A stretch of DNA of 64,000 bases from an uncultured bacterium (GCA_900551245.1 URVC01000009.1:24572-88571), one strand, 5' to 3'; counted from the stretch's first letter, positions 8,111 to 16,892 are shown. Program-made: numbers and translations. Notes: generated by a model from the sequence alone, not told the origin.

Positions 8111-9949
8111 ATGGCTGTTTCACTGAATACCGGAGCTCTGGTGCTCTATCATGGAAAATTCGCGGCGGTGACCGCGATCAATAAAGAGAAGATCGAAATC
8201 CGCGTGGAGGGCGGCGCCTCGAAAAGCGTGCGCTCCAAGGATGTGGAATTCCTCCACCGAGGACCGGTTTCGTCGCTGCCGCCGAAACGGCTGCCTGAGC
8301 CGGACTGTGCCGAACTGCTCGAACTCATGGATGGCGAGACACTGCCGTTTTCGGAGTTTCTGCTGCTTGCCTATTCGGCCGATACGCCGGAGGCGGCCGC
8401 GTCCGCCTGGGAGCTTATTTCGCGCAACATCTGGTTCCGGGGCGGACCGGCGGAAGGGGTGACCGGCCGTTCGCCGGAGGAGGTCGCCGCCGCGCTCGCT
8501 GCCCGCGAAGCGAAGGAGGAGGAGAAGGCCGCCCGGGAGGCTCTGCTCGAACGGATCCGCTCCGGAGCTGTTCTGCCGGAGGACCGGGTGAACCTGCGGG
8601 AGATTGAGCAGGTGGCGCTGGGGAATTCCCCGTCCAGCCGTCTGTTGCGCGATCTCGGCATCGAGGCGACGCCGGAGAAGGCGCACCATCTTCTACTCCG
8701 CCTGGGGGTATGGGACTTCCTGACGGACCCGTGGCCGTCCCGTGCGGGTATCGAATTGGGCGAGCCGGATTGTGCACTTGCTCCGCTCCCTGAGGAAGAG
8801 CGGGTGGATCTGACCGCGATGACCGCCTACGCAATCGATGACGAAGGCAGTGACGATCCGGACGATGCGGTCAGTTTTGCCGACGGTCTGGTCTGGGTGC
8901 ATGTCGCGGATCCCGCCGCCTCGGTGACACCGGAGAGCGATGCGGACAACGAAGCCGCCGCGCGCGGCGAGAATCTCTATCTGCCGGAGAAGGTGGTTCA
9001 CATGCTGCCGCCGGAGGCGACGGAGCGGTTCGGACTCGGCCTTCAGCCGCTTTCGCCCGCGCTCAGTTTCGGCATCCGCATCACGCCGGACGGCACTGCA
9101 AAACTGGAGAAGATGGTGCTCTCCACCGTCCGGGTGGAACGGCTCACCTATCACTCCGCCGGCGAACGCTGGGAGGAGGAGCCGTTGCGCTCGTTGCGGC
9201 AGGAGCTGGAGCGGTTCCGGGAGCGGCGCCGCGCCGATGGAGCCCTTTTCATCCAACTGCCGGAGGTCAAGCTCCGGCTGGTTGACGGGGCCGTGCAGAT
9301 CACACCATGTTTCGTCACTCCGGAACGGGAGCTGGTGGCCAATGCGATGCTCGCCGCCGGAAGCGCCGTCGCCGGATGGGCCGCGGAGCGGGAGATCCCG
9401 CTGCCGTTTGTCACGCAGGTGCCGCCGGAAGCGGAGATGAGGGGCGGGTCGATCGTGGAGATGTTCGCGTTGCGTCGCGCCTGTGCGCCCAGCGCCGTTC
9501 AGTGTTCTCCGGGCCGTCATGCCGGGCTGGCATTGGAGCCGTATGTCCGGGTCACCAGTCCGTTGCGCCGTTACGCCGATCTGCTTGCACACCAGCAGTT
9601 GCGCCGGATTTTGAAGAATGAGGAGCCGCTTTCTGCGGAGTGGCTGGAAAAGAGGCTTGTCCTCAGCGAAGCGGCCGCGTTGCAGCGCCGCCGGCTTGAA
9701 CGGACCGTCAACGAATACTGGACGCTGGTCTATCTCACCCAGCATCCGGAGTGGACCGGCCGGGCGATCGCGGTCGACCGGCAGGATGACCGGCTGACTT
9801 TTCTGGTGCCGGAGCTCGCCTATGAATACAAAAACCGCTTCGGTGGAAAGGTGAATCTGGGCGAAGAGCTGACGGTGTATCCTGTGGCGGTGGATCCTGC
9901 CGCGCTCACCGCCCGGATGCGGATCGATCTGCATCCGGTTGCGGAGTGA
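8111..9949 (+). CDS. RNB-domain (RNase II/R family) 3'-5' exoribonuclease
   Basis: A 612-residue ribonuclease II-family protein that should degrade RNA processively from the 3' end in the cytoplasm. The catalytic acidic cluster is in YAIDDEGSDDPDDAVSF near residues 240-256, and the RNB C-terminal signature TSPLRRYADLLAHQQLR is near 480-497. The N-terminus is not the usual cold-shock pair but a short KOW/SH3-like segment (about 1-55), then a helical region rich in Glu and Ala. The C-terminal about 70 residues could be a degenerate S1 domain. Compared with RNase R (over 700 residues) it is short. AAGGA precedes the ATG. Confidence 0.88.
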   Translation: MAVSLNTGALVLYHGKFAAVTAINKEKIEIRVEGGASKSVRSKDVEFLHRGPVSSLPPKRLPEPDCAELLELMDGETLPFSEFLLLAYSADTPEAAASAWELISRNIWFRGGPAEGVTGRSPEEVAAALAAREAKEEEKAAREALLERIRSGAVLPEDRVNLREIEQVALGNSPSSRLLRDLGIEATPEKAHHLLLRLGVWDFLTDPWPSRAGIELGEPDCALAPLPEEERVDLTAMTAYAIDDEGSDDPDDAVSFADGLVWVHVADPAASVTPESDADNEAAARGENLYLPEKVVHMLPPEATERFGLGLQPLSPALSFGIRITPDGTAKLEKMVLSTVRVERLTYHSAGERWEEEPLRSLRQELERFRERRRADGALFIQLPEVKLRLVDGAVQITPCFVTPERELVANAMLAAGSAVAGWAAEREIPLPFVTQVPPEAEMRGGSIVEMFALRRACAPSAVQCSPGRHAGLALEPYVRVTSPLRRYADLLAHQQLRRILKNEEPLSAEWLEKRLVLSEAAALQRRRLERTVNEYWTLVYLTQHPEWTGRAIAVDRQDDRLTFLVPELAYEYKNRFGGKVNLGEELTVYPVAVDPAALTARMRIDLHPVAE

Positions 9950-9991
9950 GGAATTTTTCGCATCGGCTCTGAAACACGTCGGGAGGAGAGA

Positions 9992-10789
9992 GTGAAATTG
10001 TTTCGCATCGGCTTGTGGAGTGCGGCGAGCGCCGCGATGGCGGTGCTGCTGCTGACGACCGCTGTCGGCTGTATGGCGGACCGGTTCATCTTTCAGCCGC
10101 CGCAGGGGAATCCTGCCGCGGCGCAGAAGGCGGAGCTTCTGCCGGTTGCGGAAAAGATTTCCATTGCGGTGCAACACCATCCGGCTCCGTCGGAGGAGGC
10201 GTTCACCGTGCTCTACTGCCACGGCAACGCGGAGGACCTCTCCGGACTGCGTTACCGCCTGCCGCAGTTCACGGCGCACGGCTATGGAATTGCCGCCTTC
10301 GACTATGAAGGATACGGCGCCAGCGGCGGAACTCCTTCTGAAGGCAACGTATACCGTGATGCCGAGCGGGTATGGCATTATCTCACCGGGGAGAAGAAGA
10401 TTCCGGCGGAGCGGATTGTGCTTTACGGCCGGAGTCTCGGGAGCGGGCCCGCCTGTTATCTGGCGGAGCGTTTTCCTGCGGCGGCACTGGTGCTGGAAGC
10501 GCCGTTCACCAGTACATTCGCTGTGGCGGGGGTGGCGTGGCTGCCGGGCGACCGTTTCCCGAACCTTGACCGGATCCGGCGGGTGAAATGCCCGGTGCTG
10601 ATCTTCCACGGCGACCGGGACCGGGTGATTCCGCCGGAGCACGGGAAGGCGCTCTACGAGGCGGCGCCGGGGCGGAAGCGGCTCTGTCCGGTCCCCGGGG
10701 CGGGGCACAACAATCTTACCGCCGTCGCCGGAGAGGCGTACTGGCGGGAGCTGGCGGAATTTCTGAACGGCAGTTCCATCGTGAAGTGA
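9992..10789 (+). CDS. Alpha/beta hydrolase, Bem46/ABHD17-like, membrane-anchored
   Basis: A 265-residue serine hydrolase. The N-terminal hydrophobic segment (residues 8-27) ends in AVGC, a weak lipobox, so it may be a lipoprotein or signal-anchored. The triad is readable: nucleophile Ser in YGRSLGSGP near residue 148, Asp in FHGDRDRVI near 210, and His in GAGHNNL near 240. The oxyanion-hole motif CHGNAEDLSG sits near 75. The start is GTG, supported by GGAGGAGAG directly upstream; no ATG fits better. The substrate is unknown; relatives are thioesterases or lipases. Confidence 0.85.
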   Translation: MKLFRIGLWSAASAAMAVLLLTTAVGCMADRFIFQPPQGNPAAAQKAELLPVAEKISIAVQHHPAPSEEAFTVLYCHGNAEDLSGLRYRLPQFTAHGYGIAAFDYEGYGASGGTPSEGNVYRDAERVWHYLTGEKKIPAERIVLYGRSLGSGPACYLAERFPAAALVLEAPFTSTFAVAGVAWLPGDRFPNLDRIRRVKCPVLIFHGDRDRVIPPEHGKALYEAAPGRKRLCPVPGAGHNNLTAVAGEAYWRELAEFLNGSSIVK

Positions 10790-10813
10790 TTGGCGGAACT
10801 TGTTCGGAGAGAT

Positions 10814-11653
10814 CTATTTCTCCGGGAGCGTTTCATCCGGTTCCGGTGCCGGGTGATTGCGCCGGTACTCCGTCGGCGACTGCCCGCAGAAGCGGCGAAA
10901 CCGGGTGGAGAAGTAGAAGGGATCCCCCAGCCCCAGCTGCCGGACAATTTCCGCAACCGGCAGAGAGGTGCTCTGGAGAAGGAACTGCGCACGCAGCAGC
11001 TGTTGAAATTCCCGCCAGGCCCGCGGAGAAACTCCGGTCGCCTCTTTGAACGCCGTATAGAATTTTGTGCGCGACATGCAGCAGAGGGCCGCGATGCGGT
11101 CCACGGATATGCTCTCCTCCGGCCCCTGCAGCAGCAGGCGCTGAGCCCGGGCGAGCCACTCCCGCCCGTCGCCGCGGCTTTGTGAATCTCCGGCGAAACC
11201 GCGCATGATTGCCTCTTCGAGCAGTGCATAGGCCAGGCCGTGCCATCCCGGCGCCCGGCGGTGGTCGAGTTGAAGGGCTTCGAGCAGGGCCGCCTTGGTG
11301 CGCCGGAGGTCCGTTCCGGTCAAACGGCAGCGTCGCAATCCCGGCACCTCCTCCGGCCAATGGATTTCCGCGGTCAGGTGCGGGCGCATGAGAAAATGAA
11401 ACCAGATGAGGTTCCAGCCCGGTTCTGCCTGGAAAAGGTGCGGATGTTCCGGCGCAATGAGAATCATCTCGCCCGGCTCCGATTCAAAACTATGTTCGCC
11501 GAGAGAAATTTTCCCGTGGCCGGCGAGGGTTGCGAGCAGACTCCAGTCATGCAGCCAGTGGCTCCGCCATTGGTAGGAGCTGTTCTCTACAACATCTGTC
11601 CGGCCGGAGAAAAAATCCGCGTCCTGGCTTGGTCCGAGAAATACTTGAGCCAT
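10814..11653 (-). CDS. AraC family transcriptional regulator
   Basis: A 279-residue AraC regulator. The N-terminal cupin-like sensor includes GHGKISLGEHSFESEPGEM and IAPEHPHLF. The DNA-binding domain spans about 180-270, with ISVDRIAALCCMSRTKFYTA and LPVAEIVRQLGLGDPFYFST as the two recognition units and the closing FCGQSPTEYRRN. It is divergent from the ADP-ribosylglycohydrolase gene with 120 bases between starts, and a 15-bp palindrome lies in that gap, so mutual regulation is likely. It is convergent with the hydrolase gene, 24 bases apart. Confidence 0.9.
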   Translation of the reverse strand: MAQVFLGPSQDADFFSGRTDVVENSSYQWRSHWLHDWSLLATLAGHGKISLGEHSFESEPGEMILIAPEHPHLFQAEPGWNLIWFHFLMRPHLTAEIHWPEEVPGLRRCRLTGTDLRRTKAALLEALQLDHRRAPGWHGLAYALLEEAIMRGFAGDSQSRGDGREWLARAQRLLLQGPEESISVDRIAALCCMSRTKFYTAFKEATGVSPRAWREFQQLLRAQFLLQSTSLPVAEIVRQLGLGDPFYFSTRFRRFCGQSPTEYRRNHPAPEPDETLPEK

Positions 11654-11676
11654 TTTTGAACAAAATTAAAGGTGTT

Positions 11677-11691
11677 TGGAACAATGTTCCA
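11677..11691. promoter_or_regulatory. 15-bp palindrome, candidate operator
   Basis: TGGAACAATGTTCCA is a perfect 7-bp inverted repeat around one central base. It sits 24 bases before the AraC start (minus strand) and 83 bases before the ADP-ribosylglycohydrolase start. A half-site-like TTGAACA is nearby at 11656-11662. The bound protein is unknown; AraC proteins usually bind direct repeats, so another regulator is possible. Confidence 0.5.
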
Positions 11692-11773
11692 TTGGGTTTT
11701 CCCTTGCTTTGTGGCATAATATACGCAGGATACACCGAAAAAGCAAATGGTTTCTCAGAAAGGAAACAGGACA

Positions 11774-13321
11774 ATGTTTGGAGAGAAAATTCCGTCGGCG
11801 GAAAGAATCAATATCGAGGAATTCCGGGATAAAGTTCTCGGTTGCTGGACCGGCAAGAACATCGGCGGCACATTGGGAACTCCGCTGGAAGGCCGGCGCG
11901 AGATGAGCGATCTGACGTTCTATCAGCAGGAGCTGGGCGGAAATCCCGCGCCCAATGACGACCTCGACCTGCAGCTGGTCTGGCTGCTCGCCGTGGAACA
12001 GCGCGGAGCCTACCGCCTGACGGAACGTGCGCTCGGCGAATATTGGATGCGTTATATCTCCGGGCCATGGAACGAATATGGCACCGCCAAGGCCAATATC
12101 GTCAACGGACTTTATCCGCCGCTCTCCGGATTCTGCAACAACGAGAAATGGAAGTACAGCAACGGCGCCTGGATCCGCTCGGAAGTCTGGGCGTGCCTCT
12201 TCCCCGCCGTTCCGGATGAGGTCGTCCGGTTCGCCTGGCTCGACGCCTGCGTCGATCACTGCGGCGAGGGAATTTATGCGGAGATCTTTACCGCGGTGCT
12301 TGAATCCGCCGCGTTTGTCGAACGCGACGTGCGCAAACTCATCGATATCGCGCTTGCGAGAATTCCTGCCGATTGCCGCGTCGCCCGCAGCGTGAAACTG
12401 GCGATGGAATGCTACGACTCCGGCATCGACTGGCGCACTGCCCGGAACCGTATTGTTGAAGAGAGTGCGGATCTCGGCTGGTTCCAGGCACCGGCCAACC
12501 TCGGGTTTGTCGTGCTTGGACTTCTGTACGGAGAGGGGGATTTCGGGCGCAGCATCTGCATTGCCGTCAACTGCGGCGACGACACCGACTGCACCGGAGC
12601 AACCGTCGGCGCGATACTCGGAATCCTGATGGGCAGGAAGAATCTGCCGCAGAAATGGACCGAACCGATCGGCAATACAATCCGGACCGTTGCGGTGCAG
12701 AATTATCAACTCTATGTTCCGGCTACTCTTGAGGAACTGACCGACCGGGTCATTCATGCCAAGCTTCAGGTGGAACGGGAAAATCCGACGTTGCCGCACC
12801 TTTCTGCCGATGAAACGCGCATCTCCGAAACATACCGGGAGCGGTTCGTCGAAGCCGGAGAAGCGGTGGAGCGGGTGCTGGCGCGTTCGAGCCGGGCGCT
12901 CGGCTTCGATCTGCCGTGGGGCGTTCTGACGATCGACTATGGAACAAGTCCCGTCACGGCTCCGGGGGAGACGCAGAAGCTCACGCTGACGCTTACCGAT
13001 TGCCCCCATGACAACCGGCTCGCCTGCTTCGACTGGCAGCTTCCGGAAGGGTGGACCATGAATCCCGGCGCCTCCTTCGCTCTCCAGAGCCGGCAGCGGA
13101 TGAGTTCTTCCATTACAGTTGAAATCACCCCCGGGGAGTTCCGGGACTCCGTAGTTTATCTGCCGGTTTCCCTGCGGCTGTCGGACCGGCGCTCGCCGCT
13201 CTGGCTGACCGTTCCGTTTCAGTTGCGCGGAGCAATCGGGATGGAGGAGCTTGTGTACAGCGAGTGGTACAAAGATGACGAAGACCGGCTCTTTGCCCGC
13301 CGCGCCGAAAAATTGTTTTAA
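11774..13321 (+). CDS. ADP-ribosylglycohydrolase family protein with C-terminal beta domain
   Basis: A 515-residue protein whose first about 330 residues fit the ADP-ribosyl-glycohydrolase (ARH/DraG, crystallin J1) fold. Both metal-binding signatures are present: GCWTGKNIGGTLGTP then NDDLDLQLVW near the N-terminus, and CGDDTDCTGATVGAILG near residues 265-281. After about residue 370 a beta-rich tail (TIDYGTSPVTAPGETQKLTL onward) resembles an NEW3/Ig-like domain. It has no signal peptide. The family removes ADP-ribose from proteins or small molecules, but many gut homologues beside glycosidases have unknown substrates. The ATG at 11774 has AAAGGAAAC at good distance; an in-frame ATG at 11747 does not. 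Probably controlled by the divergent AraC. Confidence 0.85.
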   Translation: MFGEKIPSAERINIEEFRDKVLGCWTGKNIGGTLGTPLEGRREMSDLTFYQQELGGNPAPNDDLDLQLVWLLAVEQRGAYRLTERALGEYWMRYISGPWNEYGTAKANIVNGLYPPLSGFCNNEKWKYSNGAWIRSEVWACLFPAVPDEVVRFAWLDACVDHCGEGIYAEIFTAVLESAAFVERDVRKLIDIALARIPADCRVARSVKLAMECYDSGIDWRTARNRIVEESADLGWFQAPANLGFVVLGLLYGEGDFGRSICIAVNCGDDTDCTGATVGAILGILMGRKNLPQKWTEPIGNTIRTVAVQNYQLYVPATLEELTDRVIHAKLQVERENPTLPHLSADETRISETYRERFVEAGEAVERVLARSSRALGFDLPWGVLTIDYGTSPVTAPGETQKLTLTLTDCPHDNRLACFDWQLPEGWTMNPGASFALQSRQRMSSSITVEITPGEFRDSVVYLPVSLRLSDRRSPLWLTVPFQLRGAIGMEELVYSEWYKDDEDRLFARRAEKLF

Positions 13322-13661
13322 ATGAATGGATGAGCTGTATGAAGTGAGCAAGGAAAAAACAGGGGCATTGCCGGGTGAAGACACGAGATGGCGGAAAGTT
13401 TTTTTGTGATCGATGTCCAGCGGGGAGGGGGGCGGTGGAATCCAACGATCCTCCCCCGACCGGAATCCTTTGCGCATCTTTCGCCATTGCAGAAGCCATG
13501 TCATCGGGCAGGTACATGCCGTTGACCTGTACGCATCAGCGGTTCCGGGCGAGGGGGGACCGGTCCGGAAGATATTCGACCGGCCGGGGATGCAAAACAC
13601 AGACAGGTTTTATGGAAGGCATTCAGAAAGAACAGCAGGTGAACGGAAAGGAAAACGATTC
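13322..13661 (+). other. 340-base intergenic region, no gene seen
   Basis: Between the ADP-ribosylglycohydrolase and a pilin-like gene. The frame of the pilin-like gene is open from 13413, but the residues upstream of 13662 look random and its helix starts at 13680. A G-rich run around 13423-13435 and a C-rich run around 13453-13459 could pair loosely. I see no clear promoter or terminator. Confidence 0.4.
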
Positions 13662-14333
13662 ATGAAACGTATGAAGGGATTTACTCTTGTCGAACTCCTG
13701 GTTGTAATCGCGATCATCGCCATTCTGGCCGCCATGCTGCTGCCCGCATTGAATAAATCACGTGACTCGGCGAAAAAGACGCAATGTGTCAACACGTTGA
13801 AACAATATCTCTCCGCCGGACAGTTTTATTCGGTGGATTCCGACGGCTGGTGGGTTCCCTCTCAGGAATTTGGGGATAAGCGGCAGTGGTACAAGCTCCC
13901 TGCATTTGTCAACTACCTCGGAATCCGGCACAATCTGGAGACTGACTATACGGAACGGTACCCAGTTTCGTTGTTATGTCCGGTTTCCCAGGGGGCCATG
14001 TATGATGTGAAAAACGGAAGGGGAAGGGTGATAAATTCTTATGGAATGAGCTATGCAACCGTATGGAACACGACGCGCGCCCTGCGGTTGAATCGGTTGA
14101 AGCGGCCGAGTTCCTCGGCATCGTGGGCTGATGGACTCGACTGGATGCTGTACGACAGCAACATCCCCGGCTATTTTCAAAACGGGGAAAGTGTGACGGG
14201 CGCGGGAAAAGTCGCATACCGCCATTCGCAGTCACTGAATGCCGGAATGCTCGACGGCCATGTGACCAACTACAACTACCGCTATTTGCAACGGCCGGAG
14301 AACTTCAATCAGATGTTGAAGAACTTCTATTGA
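13662..14333 (+). CDS. Prepilin-like protein with H-X9-DG domain
   Basis: A 223-residue protein with a type IV prepilin start: short basic leader MKRMKG, then FTLVELLVVIAIIAILAAMLLPALN. This copy keeps Gly at -1, Phe at +1 and Glu at +5, so prepilin peptidase should be able to cleave it. The following RDSAKKTQCVNTLKQYL is the conserved neck of the family, and HSQSLNAGMLDG near residue 190 is the H-X9-DG motif. Such proteins occur in large numbers in Lentisphaerota and Planctomycetota; their role is unknown, with pseudopilin or surface display proposed. The ATG at 13662 follows GGAAAGGAAAACG. Confidence 0.9.
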   Translation: MKRMKGFTLVELLVVIAIIAILAAMLLPALNKSRDSAKKTQCVNTLKQYLSAGQFYSVDSDGWWVPSQEFGDKRQWYKLPAFVNYLGIRHNLETDYTERYPVSLLCPVSQGAMYDVKNGRGRVINSYGMSYATVWNTTRALRLNRLKRPSSSASWADGLDWMLYDSNIPGYFQNGESVTGAGKVAYRHSQSLNAGMLDGHVTNYNYRYLQRPENFNQMLKNFY

Positions 14334-14354
14334 GGCATTCCCGGAAGAGTGCCG

Positions 14355-14726
14355 TCACAGGCAGGAGAGCAGCAGCCAGAGCAGGAGAAGAATCAGGAGC
14401 AGCGTACCGCAACCGATGCCGGTCTGGACGTCGCGCGGTTTCCCCGCGGGCCAGCGGGCGCCGCACTGGTTGCATACCATCTCCACATCATTGGCGCCGA
14501 GCAGGCCGAGCAGCAGCCCCACCCAGCCGAAGAGCAGCAGTCCGAGACAGCCGCAACCGGGATCGTAATTCTTGCGCACCGCTGAAATCTGCGTGGAACC
14601 GCAGGAGGGGCAGCACACCGGGGTTTCCCGGTTGTTTCGCCGGAACGAGGCGGAGCCGGTTCCGCCGCAGTTCGGGCAGCAGGGCTGGTCGTCGCGTACT
14701 TCTGCACCGCATTTTGCACATTTCAT
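14355..14726 (-). CDS. Double zinc-ribbon membrane protein
   Basis: A 123-residue protein with two CxxC pairs near the N-terminus (CAKCGAEV, CCPNCGGT), another pair at CCPSCGST, and a later CNQCGARW, all typical zinc-ribbon knuckles. Two hydrophobic segments follow or interleave: CGCLGLLLFGWVGLLLGLLG and the C-terminal LLLILLLLWLLLSCL. It probably sits in the membrane with the ribbons in the cytoplasm. The start MKCAKCG at 14726 begins at the first zinc knuckle and has AGAGGAG 12 bases upstream; the frame extends to 14768 but without homology-like sequence. Function unknown. Confidence 0.75.
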   Translation of the reverse strand: MKCAKCGAEVRDDQPCCPNCGGTGSASFRRNNRETPVCCPSCGSTQISAVRKNYDPGCGCLGLLLFGWVGLLLGLLGANDVEMVCNQCGARWPAGKPRDVQTGIGCGTLLLILLLLWLLLSCL

Positions 14727-14756
14727 ACTGGCAGGATTCTCCTCTGTTTTACCTGC

Positions 14757-14784
14757 AAGATAGTGCAAAATCGGCGGATATCAA
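14757..14784 (-). promoter_or_regulatory. Promoter of the zinc-ribbon gene
   Basis: On the minus strand TTGATA (14779-14784) and TATCTT (14757-14762) are 16 bases apart. The -10 box is 30 bases before the ATG at 14726, which supports that start and excludes the one at 14768. Confidence 0.5.
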
Positions 14785-14836
14785 GTCCTGATCAGAATTT
14801 TTTCAAGGTTCTTCCGGAAAATTCCTGGAACCTCTC

Positions 14837-14865
14837 TTGAATTTTTCCGGATGCGGCTCTATTTT
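14837..14865 (+). promoter_or_regulatory. Promoter of the gene at 14905
   Basis: TTGAAT (14837-14842) and TATTTT (14860-14865) are 17 bases apart, 39 bases before the ATG at 14905. Confidence 0.5.
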
Positions 14866-14904
14866 GGCTGCAGTGGGAGCTTGAAGCGCAAGGAGTTTTG
14901 AAGC

Positions 14905-15567
14905 ATGCTCAGCGAAAAGAATTCAGAGAAGGTTGCCGTTTACGTTGCATTGATCGCGTCGATTCTGGCTCTTATCATCACGATAGTCAACTATTTCGCC
15001 CCGTCCGGAACGTTGTTTGCCGGTTCCGCCGGAGCGTCGGCTCCCGCGCCGGTGCGCCGTCCCGGCGGCAGTGGCGGCGGGCGGATGATGCGCGGCTCCG
15101 CTGGAACCCCGGAATACCTGCGGACGTGTGAAGAACAGATCAAACTTTTCGATCAGCTTCGCCAGCTGACGGAAGAGGCATGTCGGGCCGGTTCCGCGTC
15201 GGTCGATGATGTGTATCAAATTCAGCTGGAACAGGATAAACTTCGTTTGAATCTGATGCGCCAGAAGAGCGGACGTCGTGCGTTTTCCTCCTTTGCCGAG
15301 GCGTATCTCACCTGGATGAATGCGGACAGGTCCGTGCAGGCTGCCGAAGCGAGATGCAAAGCCGGCCGTGATACGACCAAGTCCGTCATTGCGGCGCAGA
15401 TCAGACGGAATGAGGCGGCACTGCGATTGATGCAGCTGGAACGCCGTCTTGACCCGGAGAAGGTTGCCGAAGCGAAGGCGGCGGTTGCCGGTTATCCGGA
15501 AAAGCTCTCCGACGAACAGTTGGAGAAACTCCTTGCCGCCGAACAACGCTCTTTCGGCCCCCGGTAA
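14905..15567 (+). CDS. Membrane-anchored helical protein, unknown function
   Basis: A 220-residue protein I do not recognise. A single hydrophobic segment (about residues 10-30, VAVYVALIASILALIITIV) comes first, then a low-complexity Ala/Pro/Gly/Arg linker (about 40-68, including RRPGGSGGGRMMRGS), then a charged, helical region to the end with many Leu, Arg and Glu that could form a coiled coil; it is reminiscent of the helical hairpin of TolC-like outer-membrane factors but too short. The topology suggests an inner-membrane anchor with a periplasmic helical domain. It has its own promoter and AAGGAG before the ATG. Confidence 0.7.
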   Translation: MLSEKNSEKVAVYVALIASILALIITIVNYFAPSGTLFAGSAGASAPAPVRRPGGSGGGRMMRGSAGTPEYLRTCEEQIKLFDQLRQLTEEACRAGSASVDDVYQIQLEQDKLRLNLMRQKSGRRAFSSFAEAYLTWMNADRSVQAAEARCKAGRDTTKSVIAAQIRRNEAALRLMQLERRLDPEKVAEAKAAVAGYPEKLSDEQLEKLLAAEQRSFGPR

Positions 15568-15578
15568 CCGGCGGGGCT

Positions 15579-16889
15579 TCACGGCAATGCCGCGGGAGCC
15601 TTCTGGACCATCCGGGCGGCTTTCTTTTGATCGTAACCGAAATATGCTCCGTGTTCAAGTCCTTGATAAAAGGTCAGTTCCTTGCGTCCCTTCAGCTGGT
15701 TGTAGAGGACTTGGACACCGGAGGGCGGGCAGGTCCAGTCGGAGAGACCCGCGGTGATTTGAACCGGACACGTTATGCGGGCGGCAAAATGCACGGTGTC
15801 ATAATATCCCAGGCCTGGGCGCCAGTCCGGCCGCCAGCCGCGGATACGCCCCCGGGTGACGCCTCCGAGATCGCACAGCCACGGAATTGAAATCCGGCAG
15901 TTGGTGGCATCCGGCGTCAGCGCCGTCACCGCAACCGCCTGGAAGGCTCCCTGACTGCCGCCGGAAAACTGAATCCGTCTGCCGTCCCACTCCGGAAGGG
16001 TCCGGCCGTATTCCACTGCACGCAAATTGCGAAGAATCATGTATTTGAAGTAGCAACTTCCGGGGGATTCATTCTCTTCATTGCGAAAGCCGTACCGCCG
16101 GAGTTCTCCCCGGGCAAGGGTATCGTAGTAGTTCGCATCACCGTCGTTGCGGATTCCGTGAGCGTTGATGATCAACGCGATGGCGTTGGATAGACGGCGC
16201 GGGCGAATCGCATGAACGGCGTAGCCGTCAAACTGGATGTCCAGCGGCAGAGACCGGGGAGCCGCCTTCCGGGGAATGGTGAGATAGCCGCGAGCCGGGC
16301 GGGGGCCGGGGGCGGCGATGGTGAGATCATAGACGGTGAAATTGGAATCCTGCTGCCGGATGACCCGCTCCACCTTGAGAGGAACATCCGCCAGTTCCCG
16401 GCGCGCTTTTGTCCAGAAGTCGTCGAAGTCGCGGGGTTCCGGCAGGGCGGGGCGGAGTTGTTCTGGTTCGACACAGCCGCCCATCCCGTATTGAATGTCA
16501 CGCAGTTGCTGGTTACGCCAGGGGCGTCTGGCCGCATTCCCCTGCGGTGTCAACAGAGTGGCACGCGCCATTACGAAGCCGGGGCGGCTGAGCGAGGCGG
16601 TGATTTCCAACGGCTTCCCGGCGGAAACTTCATGAACCGTTTCGGTTCGGCGTCCGTCATCGGCCGCCAGGGTGATTCGTACCTTGCCCGGCACGGGCTG
16701 GTCTGCATTCAGAATGCGGAAATAGAATTTCATCGGCTCGCCGGGCTGATACCGCGCCTCAGGGCGGTCGGTCCAGCCGGTTATGGTCCAGGCGGTGTAC
16801 TCCTCCGCACGGGCCGGAAGAACGGCAACGAGAGCGGCGGTTGCAACAGCTGGAAGGAGGCGGGGAAAAAGATGGCGAGTCACATTCAT
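15579..16889 (-). CDS. Secreted acetylxylan-esterase-like alpha/beta hydrolase (AXE1 family)
   Basis: A 436-residue enzyme with a signal peptide (about 1-28, hydrophobic LLPAVATAALVAVLPARA). An N-terminal beta region (about 30-130) precedes the AXE1-type catalytic domain that opens with FDDFWTKARREL. The triad is visible: Ser in GGSQGAFQA near 311, Asp in GLSDWTCPPS near 384, and His in EHGAYFGYD near 413. The family deacetylates xylan, xylo-oligosaccharides or other acetylated sugars. It follows the pilin-like gene on the same strand by only three bases, so the two are one operon. Confidence 0.85.
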   Translation of the reverse strand: MNVTRHLFPRLLPAVATAALVAVLPARAEEYTAWTITGWTDRPEARYQPGEPMKFYFRILNADQPVPGKVRITLAADDGRRTETVHEVSAGKPLEITASLSRPGFVMARATLLTPQGNAARRPWRNQQLRDIQYGMGGCVEPEQLRPALPEPRDFDDFWTKARRELADVPLKVERVIRQQDSNFTVYDLTIAAPGPRPARGYLTIPRKAAPRSLPLDIQFDGYAVHAIRPRRLSNAIALIINAHGIRNDGDANYYDTLARGELRRYGFRNEENESPGSCYFKYMILRNLRAVEYGRTLPEWDGRRIQFSGGSQGAFQAVAVTALTPDATNCRISIPWLCDLGGVTRGRIRGWRPDWRPGLGYYDTVHFAARITCPVQITAGLSDWTCPPSGVQVLYNQLKGRKELTFYQGLEHGAYFGYDQKKAARMVQKAPAALP

Positions 16890-16892
16890 CTC

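Noticed and set aside
8693..10708. 671-codon open frame on the minus strand opposite the RNB and hydrolase genes
   Set aside because: It spans two real + strand genes and their gap and shows an Arg/His/Pro-rich composition typical of antisense GC-rich sequence.
13413..13661. Upstream extension of the pilin-like gene frame
   Set aside because: The extra 83 codons have no homology-like content, and a ribosome site and the canonical short leader place the start at 13662.
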